From contig CM077600.1 in assembly GCA_039654915.1 (NCBI GenBank), forward strand, positions 38,052,492 through 38,116,491: a stretch of DNA of 64,000 bases. The letters run 5' to 3'. The position numbers were made by a program, and so were the translations under genes. This stretch comes from Aquilaria yunnanensis (lineage: Eukaryota > Streptophyta > Magnoliopsida > Malvales > Thymelaeaceae). How positions within the stretch are numbered: the first letter of the stretch is position 1; each line of letters starts with the position of its first letter. Shown in pieces: positions 51,072 to 63,571 of this stretch. The notes beneath the pieces were generated by a model. It was given only the letters and a program-made list of their open reading frames with translations, did no database searches and had not been told where the DNA came from.

Positions 51072-53049
51072 AGGTGAATTTCATTTATGGTCCCTAACAT
51101 TTTCACGTCATCTTAAACAGATCCTTAACCTTTATTCTGTCGTCTTAAAGTCCCTAACCTTTATATTTTTGTCCAATTGTGGTCCTTTCATCATTTTCAG
51201 GGTTAACTTTGACAAAAATTTTTATGAAAAATAACAATATTGGTCCTACATTTTCTTATTCCTAGTCAAATTACCCTCACGCTAATAAATTTGCCATTAC
51301 AACTATCATCTCCCATTTTCTCCCTCTCTCATAATCTACGGTTGTCACGATCTAAGACCATTTACCTGAAATCACATCATTGTATCCTCATCCCTATTTG
51401 ATACCCGAAGTTGGCCAATTTACCACTACATTTGTCCAAGTTCGCTCAAGATTAATATAGATATCTTAATTACACTTGTGATTTGAAGGAAGAAGGTATT
51501 TAGAGAAGAAGGTGACATCGTTGACCACCAAAGTCGTTGAACGGTTATTTGGAGGAATAAGGTCTCCAGAAAAGCAGTACCTTCAGTTATTGAACTATCA
51601 ATGTAGCTGATGATATAATGACAAGTGTCGTTGATGCAATCGTAGTGGCGGTCAGGGCCCAGGCAAAGATGGTGACTGCAGGGAAGAGGCCAGTAGGTAT
51701 AAGAAGTATCTTATGAGTATTTGGGGATCTTCCGCTGAAAGCAATTAATGCAGGGCTCACACTGCATCCAGGTAAGCCCACTGCCGTTGTTCATGTACAG
51801 CAAAATGACGGTAAGATCTCTGCCCAGTTTCACTTTAACTGTGAACTAAAATTGCTCTTGTGACACCGACAGACGGATCATTTCAGAGCCCAAGGAGCTG
51901 GAGTTCCGAGCTTGGTCCATGGAGGATTTGATCATCCGATTGAGACGTTCATAGTGGGTGAGATTGAGCGGGAATAAAGGGAAGTGTATGGAATAACTTG
52001 GGATGAGTTTGATACTAAAACCGAGACTGGTTTGAAGCAAAAGGTTGGAGCTGGGAAAGTATTAGGAAGCAGAAAAGGTTTGCTACGGTTTGGATCACCA
52101 TTTTTAGGATAACTTGTTGGTGAAAAAAGTTGAATCTTGTCCAGAATATTTATAATGGTTTCTGTGTTTCTGACATGAATTTTGGAATCTGTTCGTGTGC
52201 ATGGAGGATTTTGCCTTTCCATTTTTAGAATTTTCGACAAGTTTAGGAAAGAATATATATAGGATTGATTCGGTTTTTGGTAATGGATTTATGTCTACTA
52301 TTCAATTTCATAATTTGTTTCCGTTTGAGGGTTATGTTGAAGCTCTAGTTAGATGTTAGTTTGAAATTATGTGTTAATTAAGGTTTCATTCGGTTGAAAT
52401 TAATTTCCATTTTTTTATTATCCATCATAACAAATAAAAAATAAATCATAAAACATATATGCTTTTGTGAAAAAGAAAAAAAGATCACAAGTGCATTTAA
52501 GATATTTGAATTTTTTTTTTCTAATTTACCACTACATTTTTTGTCGTTCCTATCATTCAATTCAATGATTGGATGGAACTGGGTTATTAGATTCAGGTTT
52601 ATGAAGAGAGATTTGGATTTTAAATTTGAACTTCAATAATTCTTTGTCTGTGTTTGATCTAGATTGATCTTGAGTGAACCTAGACAAATGTAGTAGTAAA
52701 TTAGCCGACTCCGGGTTGCAAATGAGGATGAGGATACAGGGATGTGATTTTAGGTAAATAGGTTGGGATCGTGGTAGCCGAAGATTGTGAGAGAGTAAAA
52801 GAGGAGGAGATAATGGTTGTAGTGGCAAATTTATTAGTGTAAGGATAATTTGAGTAGGAATAAGAAAAAATGTAGGACCAATGTTGTTATTTTTTATAAA
52901 AATTCTATCAAAGTTAACCCTGAAAATGACAGAAAGACCACGATTGGATAAAAATATAGAGACAAAGGACTTTAAGATGACAGAATAAAGGTTAGGGACC
53001 TGTTTAAGATGACGTGAAAAAGTAGTAAACTATAAATGAAATTTACTCA
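51072..53049. mobile_element. Long-TIR MULE, same family as the A20/AN1 Pack-MULE
   Basis: Terminal inverted repeats of about 390 bp begin AGGTGAATTTCATTTATGG and, inverted on the right, TGAGTAAATTTCATTTATAG, and stay alignable through TTAACCTTTATTCTGTCRTC, AACTTTGA and CCACTACATTTGTC. The flanks TTTGGGAAT (51063-51071) and CTTGGAAAT (53050-53058) match at 7 of 9. The first 240 bp resemble the arms of 25887-26942. The 1.2-kb interior holds other DNA. A plus-strand stretch reads PGKPTAVVHVQQNDG, then QFHFNCELKLLL (about 51770-51855), and looks genic but unidentified. Confidence 0.85.
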
Positions 53050-53145
53050 CTTGGAAATGGTAAGCGTAAGTATGTGAAACAGCTACGATAAAACTGTAGG
53101 TTCCAACAAATCTAAAAAAAAAATTATAATTTTTCATATTAATAT

Positions 53146-56100
53146 TTCTTAAATCATGTTGTATAAAAATTAGTTCGATTATTATCTAAGCTCCGGAAAA
53201 GTTTAATTACAAAAATAATATCTTCTTCTTTTATACCTTATAATGATGCTTCAGAACATTAAAAAAAAAACCGCAACAAAAAGTTGATCCTTTGGGTTGA
53301 AATTTGAAGGAAGTTTGGTGAGATGTTGACAGACGTTTTAGCGTCTGCTGCCAATTTCCGATCCACTCCCGACCTGTCCTGATAATTAATCTTATCCGTT
53401 CAAAGGTTGGTCTGTTTGATGGTTTGTTCGACCAGAAATCGGATTTGTTCTTTATTAACTTGGTCGTAACCTGATTATCTAAGGTACTTAACTACACTTC
53501 TTTAGAATGTTTTCGGGAACTGTTTATTGTGTTATATGTATCCTATATCCTGCAATAATCTTATCTAATCTACTTGGTGTTGTTCCTATCCACCATTTTA
53601 AATGCCATCTTAATATATATATATAAAGAAGGAAATATTTAAATGTAATTTTTTTTTAATAAGAGTGATTGTAGAACTAATATATAACACGTTTTTTACT
53701 TTTTTAGTAAGTTAACCGTAAGCTTTTTGTATATGATTTACCTAACATATCTTTGACCCTTTGATGCAATACGTTGGTAATATGTAGAAGTCAAAGCCGT
53801 CATTTTTTACTTAAATTTAAATTTTAAATTTAGATAGATAAATATAAGATTAAATTTAAATTAATCTTAACTTTGCTAATTCTTGAATTTTGAATTAATG
53901 TGGTCAGAAATAATCAAATTATTTTCACAAATAATTTTTATAATGAAATTTAATTACGATAATGTTATATTGATATATCCTTTTTTGAAATAATATAAAT
54001 ATTATTTTATACAAAAAATTGATTTTAACATTTCCAAATACCAACAACATTGATTCAGCCAACATGTGTGCGTATAAAGTATGAGTATCTACAAAGAATA
54101 TTGTAAACATTTCACATAACAGGTGAATTATGGAGATAACACATGACACACTTACTATTTTTAATATTAAATTAAGATAATCTTACACTATGATTTTTTA
54201 ACCTTCTATTTCACAAAAAGTAGTTAGTAAGACTGTTGTTTCATTGGAGTATGAAATCAATTCAAAATTCATAATTTGATCACAAAATTCAAAATTCACA
54301 AAATCTGATCATCCTTTTTAAAATTGTGCTTAACACAATTATTTGTTATAAAATCCAATTATGTGTGATAAATAAATTTTCAATGCTATTTTTTAGTAGA
54401 AATTAACGAGGCGACAAGTGTTGGTGGCAAACGATGAAGATGTAAGGCGATTTTACAAAAAGAGGAAGTAGGTAAGATGATTTTTATGACTGTTATCGGG
54501 TATAGAGTTCTTTTTTTAGTTTTTTCTTCTTTTTTTTCATTTTTTATTCAATTGAATAGTTGTTTTGTACTCATGTCAAAATTACCTTTCTGGTGAAGTT
54601 TACTAACCATGCTTTAAAGCGATGGAGACAACCAATTCATCATGTCTTTAAAAGGTATAGGAGAAATTCATTGGCCTTCCAAAGAGACGGGGGGCAGGTG
54701 ATTGGGGCCATGATACTTCAGTCAAAAGCGCCCAACTAGTATTTCTTCAATGCTTTGATCTTAGTAAGATTTTTTTGTATATTTGTTTTTTATCTCCACA
54801 AATTTCATTGCTTTCATTTGACTTTTACCTCACGTTTTTGTTTCATTGATTTTGGAATTTTGAAGAGTCTTTATTTGTCAAGATTCATAAGCATGTTTGG
54901 CACTTCATTTTCAACATTTTACTAGATGGTGTTATTATTCATAGAGGAATTGGATAGAGTTTCTTTAGTATATTGCATCTTGAAGGTCAAAATTGGGAGC
55001 AAGGGGAAAAGCCCTATAGGGAGGGGGGAGAGTTTAGTTTAGAATTATGCTAATTTGTGATGAATTTTGAAATGAGATTTTGCTAATTATGCTTGACCAT
55101 TATCTAATGATCATGACAATATTTTGTAGGGTGAGAACAAAATTTTCATATATGTTCACTCTAGGCGTGAGTTTCTTTTTGATAAAGTAAATACAAGATC
55201 TGTATACTTTTTAAAATCAAGTTAATGACAGTATACAAGCTGGTTTTCAAGCTGTGATCTCTAACATCTAAATTGTATCTTAAATATTTAAAAATTGACT
55301 TAAAAGAAGGTTGACTAGCAAATGAATACATATGTTTATGTGGCTTTCTTCCCTGTGCTAATCATTTAGAGAATAGCCCTTCCCCTACTACTATTACCCT
55401 AATTGCTGCAACCATTGCTTTTGGGCAAGTTTGTGGAACTTTTCCAGTGGAAAAAAAAGTGCTAGAATATTTGTTTTAGTGAGATATTGCACGTAAGAAA
55501 TTCTCTAATCCACAACTTTGAATATAGTAAGTATGCCAAATGCATTGCATTTTAAGTATAAAGTCCTATACTAGGAGCTCCCCAAGAGCTGGACACTTGG
55601 AGTACCAATTATCAAGCACAAAATTTGTTATATACATTTATTGTGTCTTGAATTTTTTTTTAAAAAAAAATTATTTCTAAATTTTTGTATATATGAGTCC
55701 AATTTTGCATTCAAGCTTAAATCCTGTGGTTATTATAGTAGTAGCAATAGAAACAAATGTTTGACAAATATTTCTACATCACTGCCTAGGATGTATAACA
55801 TTGCTTGAGCACTGAAAATCATGATAATTGAAGGAATTTTTTCATACTAAGATACATGTATAACAACATTGGTCCATAAATTTCCTAAGTTTAATTGTAG
55901 TCATTATAATCTCAGTCTATTAAAGCATTTTGTTTAAGATCATTCTAAACTTATACCTAATTGTGATATGTTTTTTTCCTTTTTCAAGTGTACTAATATG
56001 TAATTAACATTTTAGTTTAATTGATAACAGTACGCCAATGAAATGTGAAAAAAATTTAAGTTATAAAATTTAATTATTTTTGTATGGTTGTCTTGACTTT

Positions 56101-57253
56101 AAAATATTGAAATAGTTTTGTTTAATATTTATTTGCATGACTAATTCTACACATGATTATAAAAAAATTATAAAGAATTATTACATTTTTAGCGACTTTC
56201 TTAATCTAAGAAATAGTTAATTTATTATTATCAACATTCTTTACCTGATAATTTTATTTAATATTTAATAATTCACCTAGATTACTCTTTTAAACTATCA
56301 ACTTGTACAAATTCTACTTTTTCTAAAATGGACCATTATTTAGCAACTATGATCATTCTCATAAATTTAAAATTTTATCTTCCCAATTACAGATTTTTAT
56401 CCTAGAATTCAAACAAATGAAGTTTTAGCTAAAATTATTGGTGAGATAACTATTCTTGGTAGCTAAGCCCCTAACAAAATGTAACAATTGTAAATTTATT
56501 TTAATTGACAAACACATCTATAAAAAAAATTTCACTAAAATGGAACAAACAAATAATTGGCTAATATTTAAACTTATTCTCACGTTTTAATCCTTAGAGT
56601 TTAACAGACTAATATTTAAAGTACAGGATTTTCACATTGGAACAGAAATATCTAAAGCTTTAGGTTATAATTTTTTTTTTCCGAAATTATAACTTTAATC
56701 TATTTAAGGGTGATAATGGTGTAGTTTAATTCACTTAATTCAACTTTTAGAATAGCTTAATAAACTTGAGTTATAATTAGACTAAAGAAGCATTATTAAC
56801 ACAGATGAATTTATATACAATACTACAAGGCCCATGAAAATCAATAACATGTTTACTTTCTTTAGAAATTCTTAAAAAACTTTTAGTTGAACCCCATTGA
56901 AATTTATTGAATAATTTCATTAATTTTTTTTCTTAAAAAGATTGAAATAAAATAAAAAATTTGAATAATTAAAATGATTTTTTATATAAATACATTGAAA
57001 TTTCACATTTCATTTTAGTAGTATGTTGTATATAATTTTAATATGGAGCCCATAAAAAAAATTATGAATATATCCGTGATTATTAATTTGAAATACACAA
57101 ATTTTTTTTTCTAAATTTGGTGATTTTAATATTTGTCATTAATGATAATATTGATCTTAATAATATTTATATAATATCTATTTATATTATCTTTGAAAAA
57201 TTAAAAAGAAAAATTAGAATCATGAGGCAACGCCAAATATGTAAATTAATTAA

Positions 57254-57256
<3 letters not shown>
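53146..57256. other. AT-rich intergenic DNA; no gene recognised
   Basis: Scattered short frames only. At about 53609 the sequence TCTTAATATATATATATAAA followed by GAAGGA resembles a Helitron 5' end, without a partner. A short plus-strand frame near 54610-54740 (NHALKRWRQPIHHVFKRYRR) is unassigned. Confidence 0.5.
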
Positions 57257-57289
<33 letters not shown>

Positions 57290-57365
57290 AGATATTTAAC
57301 TAGTTAACTCACACACACACACGCACGCGCACGCGCACACACACACACAACACACACACACACAT
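57257..57365. repeat. Two (CA)n microsatellites in a duplicated context
   Basis: Two CA arrays, the second with CG interruptions (ACGCACGCGCACGCGC), are each preceded by TTAACTCACAC and separated by GATATTTAACTAG. The shared lead-in shows that the second arose by local duplication. Confidence 0.9.
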
Positions 57366-57406
57366 TTCAATAATAAAATGCTAACAGTAAATATATTAAA
57401 TGACTG

Positions 57407-57895
57407 AATTTCATAAATAGTCCTTTAACTTTAAACATCACGTTATTTTAGTCTCTAACTTATGAACCATTTTATTTTGGTACTAAGCATATTAAAAATA
57501 TTTTACCTTGGTTTCTCACTAAATAGAATCACTTATTATACTTTCACAAGATATTCATTCTAATTTTTACATCCTGAAGATTATTTTCCTAATCACATAT
57601 TATATTTTATAAATGTTAATTAAATTTCTAGAGTTATCATATACTAGGTAAGTAAATTTTATGAAAAATCCCTTAACTTTAAATATCATACTGTTTAAGT
57701 CTCTAAGCTATTAAGTTCTATTTTTGGCCTAAACTCATTAAAAATGTTTCAATTTGGTCCTTTGTCAAATAGAATCATAGTATACTTCTACAAAACATTC
57801 ATTCTAACTTTTACTTTTTAAAGATCATTTTCTCGATCCTATATTATACTATATAAATGTTAACTAAATTTCTAAAGTCTTTAATTTAAGTTTTA
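57407..57895. repeat. 248-bp tandem duplication, two copies
   Basis: TCCTTTAACTTTAAACATCA (57421) and TCCCTTAACTTTAAATATCA (57669) start matching copies that continue through AATAGAATCA, CATTCATTCTAACTTTTAC-type and AAATGTTAAYTAAATTTCTA blocks. Confidence 0.85.
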
Positions 57896-58249
57896 ACAAT
57901 AAATAAACTATATGGTGTTATAATTAAAATTTTATTTGTACTTATTCCACATTATGCAATCAATGTCTTTTAGTATTTCTTTATCTATGCAGTATAGATT
58001 GCATGGTTTTTTATATTTCCACGCACCGCATATATGTGGAAAAAGTGAGAATGTAATTCCATATACTAAATAGATGTATGTTAGAGTTAGATAAATACAT
58101 CTCAAAGTTGGATAAATTATTATTATAAAAAAACTAGTTAAACATGGTCATGCGATGCATGAGGCTAATATTTTTTAAAATTTTTTAAAATTTTATGTTT
58201 ATTGATTGTAAATTTTATTTTGATAATTAATTAGTACAAAAGTTATGGT

Positions 58250-58830
58250 ATATATTTGTCTAGAATGAAGATTATCTTGTTTATATTTGAGAAACATTTA
58301 TTTCATTTTAATTATATGTTTGTTTTAGAGATGCATTTGTCTAGTCCTAAAATACATTTATGTATAATTAAGATTATTTTGTCTAATTTTAAGATGAACT
58401 ATTTCACTTTAATTGTATATCTCTTTCTGAGAATCATTTATCTATTTACAATATGTGTTCGTCTAGCTCTGGGAAATATTTGTCTATATTTAAGATACAT
58501 TTCTTCCACTTTATTGTATATCTATTTCTAAGACTCATTTATCGAGTTCTAAGATACATTGTATAATTTTAATATGCATTTATCTAGCTTTGATAAGCAT
58601 TAGTCTATGATTAAGATCATTTTATTTAGATTTTAAATAAATTTATTTAACTTCAATTATATGCCTATTTCTGATATTTAGTTGTCTAGTTTTGAGATCC
58701 ATTTGTCTAGATTTGATATGAACTTGTCTAGGATTAAAATTATCTTATTTGGACTTAAAATACATATCTCCCATCTTGAATGCATATGTAGTTTTGACAT
58801 GCATTTGTCTAAATTTTGGGTTATCTTTGA
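58250..58830 (+). repeat. Degenerate minisatellite with CATTTGTCTAG core
   Basis: CATTTGTCTAG, CATTTATCTAG and close variants recur more than ten times at intervals of about 20-60 bp, alternating with TTTAAGAT and TTTAATTATATG-type words. The array creates pseudo-coding frames rich in HLS and FKI tripeptides, which I do not treat as genes. Confidence 0.65.
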
Positions 58831-58911
58831 TGATTTTCTGTTAGTGGATAGACATATACTTATGGATGTGAGAAATTTTGACCATGCAATGTCAAGTGAT
58901 CACCATCTAAT

Positions 58912-59845
58912 TACATATATATAAAGCAAGATAATCTTTAGGGAGGTTTCGGTATTTTCTTTAATTGGCACCCTCATTAATTGACAAGTGTCCATTTTTC
59001 TTCAAAGATTTTTTTTGGCATAGTTGTATATTGGTCAATCAATAGTTGAAATCCAATATTATCTTTCATTAAAGTTAACAAATTCCTTAACACTGTTCCA
59101 TGAATTTAACAGAATAGTATTTAAAAAAAAACATGATCAGGCGGTTATTATATTGGGTTAATAGATAAAAAAACTTCTAATATATATATAAGGTTTTTGT
59201 CTTTTCCTTAATTGGCACCCTTATTACTTGACAAGTGCCCTTGTTTCATCAAAGATTTTTTTTGGCATAACTGTACATTGGTTGATCAAAAGTTGAAATT
59301 CAATATTATCCTTCATTAAATTTAACCGATTCCTTAACACCATTACATGAATTTAACAGAATAACATTTAAAAAAAAAACATGAGTGGACAATTATTATA
59401 TTGGGTTAATGGATCTGGAAACTTTTCAATTACTAGAAAACCACTAAAGAAATCTCAAAATTTTGGGCCATGCAATCCTTTATTTAATTTGGTTATTTCA
59501 AAATTAATGGAAGGAATCAATTAAATGTAATACAAAAATTAAACCGAAACATCTACTATAGCGTGTATTACAATTAAACCGAACAATAGTTTATAGAATG
59601 TAAAGTCAATAGTTTAATGACTATATATATATATATATATATATAAAGTAGGACAATCTCTAGAGAGGTTTTGATCTTTTCCTTAATTGGCACCCCTATT
59701 GATTAACAATTGTCCTTTTTTCTTCAAAGATTTTTTTTTTGGCATAGTTGTATATTGGTCGATCAAAAGTTGAAATTCAATATTATCCTTCATTAAATTT
59801 AACGGATTCCTTAACATCATTACATGAATTTAACAAAATAGCAAA
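58912..59845. repeat. Three copies of a unit of about 220-260 bp
   Basis: Each copy starts TATATATA(TA)n and contains CCTTAATTGGCACCC, TCAAAGATTTTTTTTGGCAT, AGTTGAAATYCAATATTATC and CATGAATTTAACARAATA. Starts are near 58912, 59178 and 59622; 215 bp of other sequence lies between copies 2 and 3. Confidence 0.85.
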
Positions 59846-60224
59846 AAAAACACAATTGGAAATGAAGGAATGATTACTACATAATTACCATAACAATAAA
59901 ATTAAAAAGTCTAAACATATATTAAATAAAAAAAATTATCAAAGTTGGTAATAAAAATATTAATTATTTTTCTTTCAATTTAATTAAAAAGTCTGTACAT
60001 ATATTGCCATAATTAAAATTTGAATAATTACTTATTTAAAAAGCACCATTATTAATGTTGAATTATTTATTTGATACATAATTAATTACTTTTATAATTA
60101 ATTAATTATGGTAAAAAGTTAGTCTATACATAGACAATTAAATTAAAAATTCTATACATATATTAAGTAAAAATATTATTAACTTCGATATAATTTGACA
60201 ATTGTTATTGAAATATTATGATTG

Positions 60225-60700
60225 TACTGTTATCCATTTCATATTAAATAAAAATTATCTCCATACATATTATTTGCATCTAGGTTTATAAATTGTAAAG
60301 TAAGCTGAAAATAAAGATAAAATCAAGATCAATTATTACTAAATCATTATGATAGAATTATTACCCATTTTATCTTACATTAAAGTTATGGTCACAGGCC
60401 ACATATATTATTTCCATACAGATTTTTAATTAATTGTAAAATCAACTAGAGATCAACATAGAATCGAGTATAATTAATAATAGAATACTATAATTTAATT
60501 GTTACCCATTTTATCGTATGTTTAAATGATGTCGAGTTATACACTTTCCATGTATAATGTTCAATTGCAAATTGAATGAGAAAATAGGGTAAATCGCGTA
60601 TAATAATTACTAGAATATTGTGATTGTATTATTACCCGCTTTATCTTCCATATTAAAATCATGTCAATATATATGCTTTCCATATAGTATATTGAAGTGG
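60225..60700. repeat. Four diverged copies of a unit of about 134 bp
   Basis: TTATCCATTTCATATTA, TTACCCATTTTATCTTAC, TTACCCATTTTATCGTAT and TTACCCGCTTTATCTTCC recur near 60230, 60362, 60498 and 60632, each followed by a TTTCCATR-type word and an AAATTG or AATTGTAAA-type word. Confidence 0.65.
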
Positions 60701-60982
60701 AAATGGATAAAAAAATCACCCAATTAATAAACTTTTTTTATTGACTTTTTTTTTTTGTGATTTCTTCTTTTATATGAACTATATATTCTGATATGAAACG
60801 TTAAAATCCAGATATACCCTTCATTAAAACTAACAACACCTTAGAAGGTATTTTTATTTTTTAATGGCATAGTTGGAAAGTAAAAAATGCTCTTTATTAT
60901 GTCAGCTAATTAATTATTGTATCAAATAATTAACTACAAATCAGTGAGTAAAGATTAAGGACCAAATCAGCATAAAATTGAA

Positions 60983-61170
60983 GACTTTAATTGTTTCCAA
61001 GTAGGCAAAATTAACCAAATGAAATAAGTAAGGAATCCATTTAATGTTCATTAACAAAATATGGAACAAAAATTTGAGACTTTAATTATTTCCAAGTAGG
61101 CTGCCCATTAATGGTATGAAATAACTAAAGAATCCATTTAATGCCCATTATCAAATTAAGAAAAATTAAG
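60983..61170. repeat. 95-bp tandem duplication
   Basis: GACTTTAATTGTTTCCAAGT and GACTTTAATTATTTCCAAGT begin two copies sharing GAATCCATTTAATG and CATTA.CAAA blocks. Confidence 0.8.
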
Positions 61171-63402
61171 CAAGTTAACCATAATGAAAAGAATAATTTT
61201 TGGAATGATACCATGGCAATACTCAATTATCCATCATTATCAATATGTTAAGAATACTCAATTATATGAGAAAATTTAAATCATTAATAGTTTGACTTTG
61301 AGTTTTGAAGATAAAAATGGAAAATATTAATTGAAGATAAAAAATATGGTTCACTATTAATACCACCAAAATTCCAAATCAAAATTCGTACATCTCTTGA
61401 TCAATTCCTAAATCTCTTAATCATTTTATTTCAATTTTGCACCATTCTTATTTGTTTTGATTTTTACATGGCTAGTCAATAATTTTTAAAAAGGACAGCC
61501 AATATAAAGGCATTGTTTTTAAACCATTTTGGTTAAAATGAATCAGAAAATGGTGAGATTCAAATTACAGCCAAAATTAAGATATCCTTCCCTAATTATA
61601 GTACAATTAAGAGAAAAAATACATGCCAAAATTATAAATTACTATGCAATTAACATATATGTATTTACATTTTTCATATATTAATATTGCACAAAAGTCT
61701 AATGATAGCCAAAATTAAGGAGTAATAGAAATAAAGTTCCCATAAAAATGGACACAACAGTAGTATAAAACTCATACTTTCTACGTTCCTTATGAACACA
61801 ATTTCATTTCAAATTAAAATAATCATTGTCTATTTATTCAAATACAAATTACACAAAATGTGTGATTACTTGGGAACAACTGTCCTTTGCTGAAATGGCT
61901 TCAATAATGGCCGATGGAAAATAGAGGCAAAGATCATAGAAAAAATTCTAATATGAAATAGAGTGAGAAAAAAATCGTGGAAGAAAAATGACAATAATAG
62001 AAAAGGGGTAAAGATAAAAAAAAAGTTAAAAAAAATCATATCAGAAAAATAAAAACAAAAGAAGAACGGAGAAAAATCAGATATACAAGAAAAGTACAAA
62101 AATAAATAAGAAACATGAATGATGGAAAGATTGTGAGATAGATTGTGCAAAGAAAAGTAAATTAGCCATCGCTTAGACACCGAATAATCGGTCACTAAAA
62201 CCTATTTCTTTTATAGCAATAGTATAATGATGAAAATTTATGAATCAACATAATTTGACAGGTCAAAAGCATATCGTAGTAGTATATTATAATACATTCA
62301 ATGGATGAAATTTTTTTATTGACTTTCATATGGTATGTTATAGTATATTATATTAGTTCCTAATATATAATATAAGTTTTTATGGTTTTTTTTTGTTGTT
62401 AATTGCGCTAAGTTACATGAATGAATGAAAAACTTAATTGGTCAAACTTCTTCAAACAGTTTAAGTCAGTCTCATTAATATATTATAGGTAGGTTAACGA
62501 GATAAATACCTTTCCCAACTTGCTACTATATAGTGATCGTGCTCATAGAAATTACCTAATTTTGTATAGGTGGCAGAGAATATTTGTATGATTATAGGCA
62601 AGCCAATTTTAATTCCAATTTGCACATAATTTCATTATTCTAATAAACTTAAGGTTATGTTATTTTTATTCAAGAAGATTTAGGCCAACTAGATTTTTAT
62701 CAGTGGGACTAAGTTATTTATTATATATATATCATCACAAGTTAGGTTATTTTCTCATTTGAAGAGAATTTTAATTGGGTTAATCGGGTTCTATTTAAAT
62801 TTATGTTCACTTATTAGGATTAGTATGATAAAAACATTTTAGTGAATTTGATAGCATAATATTGTAGAATTTGTCGAATATCTAATATAAGTTTGTATTG
62901 ATTGTTTTTTTGTGTGTCTAGATTAATGTATATCATTATTAATAATACAAAAAAAAACCTATAGACAATTTTTTTTCCCAAAGATTTATATCAATTATAA
63001 TAATTTATACTGTTTAGACAGGTTGACAGGATAAAAACCTTGTCCCATGATCTTAGTACCTGTACTTTTCAAGTTTTTTTGCACTTTAAAAATGTTGAAC
63101 TCAAAATATAACATTCTTTTGGTTCATTTTATTATTTGTATTTTTTTTAAAAAATAAAACAATTATTGTAACCTTTTTTTGTTTTCATGTTTCTGACTTT
63201 TTAAATCTCGTGATAATGCTGGGTATTTAAACTAATTTATTTACTAGCTAATCACTTATTATGAATAAGTTAATGAAAAAAGAACAAGTTAACCAACAAC
63301 AATAAGTTAAGGATAAATTGCAGCAAAAGTCCAACACTTTTAGTTGTCATTGCAAATTGATTCTCAACCTTTATTTTCTTGCTTTGGGCCCTAAACCTTT
63401 AT
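61171..63402. other. AT-rich intergenic DNA; nothing recognised
   Basis: Includes an A/G-rich stretch (about 61900-62130) that gives a low-complexity minus-strand frame. No gene-like signal. Confidence 0.55.
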
Positions 63403-63571
63403 TAAGGGTGTTCATTCAACCTGGCTAACTAGTAAAACTGGTTGCCTTGAACCAAACCAAATTGATGACATTGTGGGTTAGGGTCTGGTTGGGTAGTGAA
63501 AAACATAACCCGGTCATACATACAGGGTCGGTTCGGGTAGTAAAAAGTAGAACTTGGTTAACCCACACCTA
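63403..63571. mobile_element. Small hAT-like MITE
   Basis: The left end TAAGGGTGTTCATTCAACC and the inverted right end TAGGTGTGGGTTAACC, with GGTCGGTTCGGG/ACTGGTT words inside, resemble the hAT-type elements elsewhere in the window. The 8-bp flanks are not clean. Confidence 0.4.

Larger units (their letters stand above)
48021..53136. mobile_element. Outer MULE-like element broken by three nested insertions
   Basis: The left arm from 48021 (GCGAAAATTACAAAAAG, GTTTGCTTGAACTTACAATT, AATACTTATACTTAC) and the right arm ending 53136, read inverted (TGAAAAATTATAATTTTT, TTTGTTGGAACCTACAGTTT, CACATACTTACGCTTACC), are counterparts. The flanks TATTAATGT (48012-48020) and TATTAATAT (53137-53145) match at 8 of 9. 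Inner arm parts also pair: GACTTTGCCCTCCCACTTTT near 49011 with its inverse near 51020. Removing the inserts at 48105-48947, 50050-50936 and 51072-53049 leaves about 1.4 kb, with a GC-rich middle (49180-49860) containing three GGCTGGGAATTTGA repeats. No transposase was recognised. Confidence 0.75.

Noticed and set aside
57241..57365. CA/CG alternating purine-pyrimidine tract as a Z-DNA regulatory site
   Set aside because: No gene lies nearby, and the tract is fully explained as a microsatellite with a local duplication.
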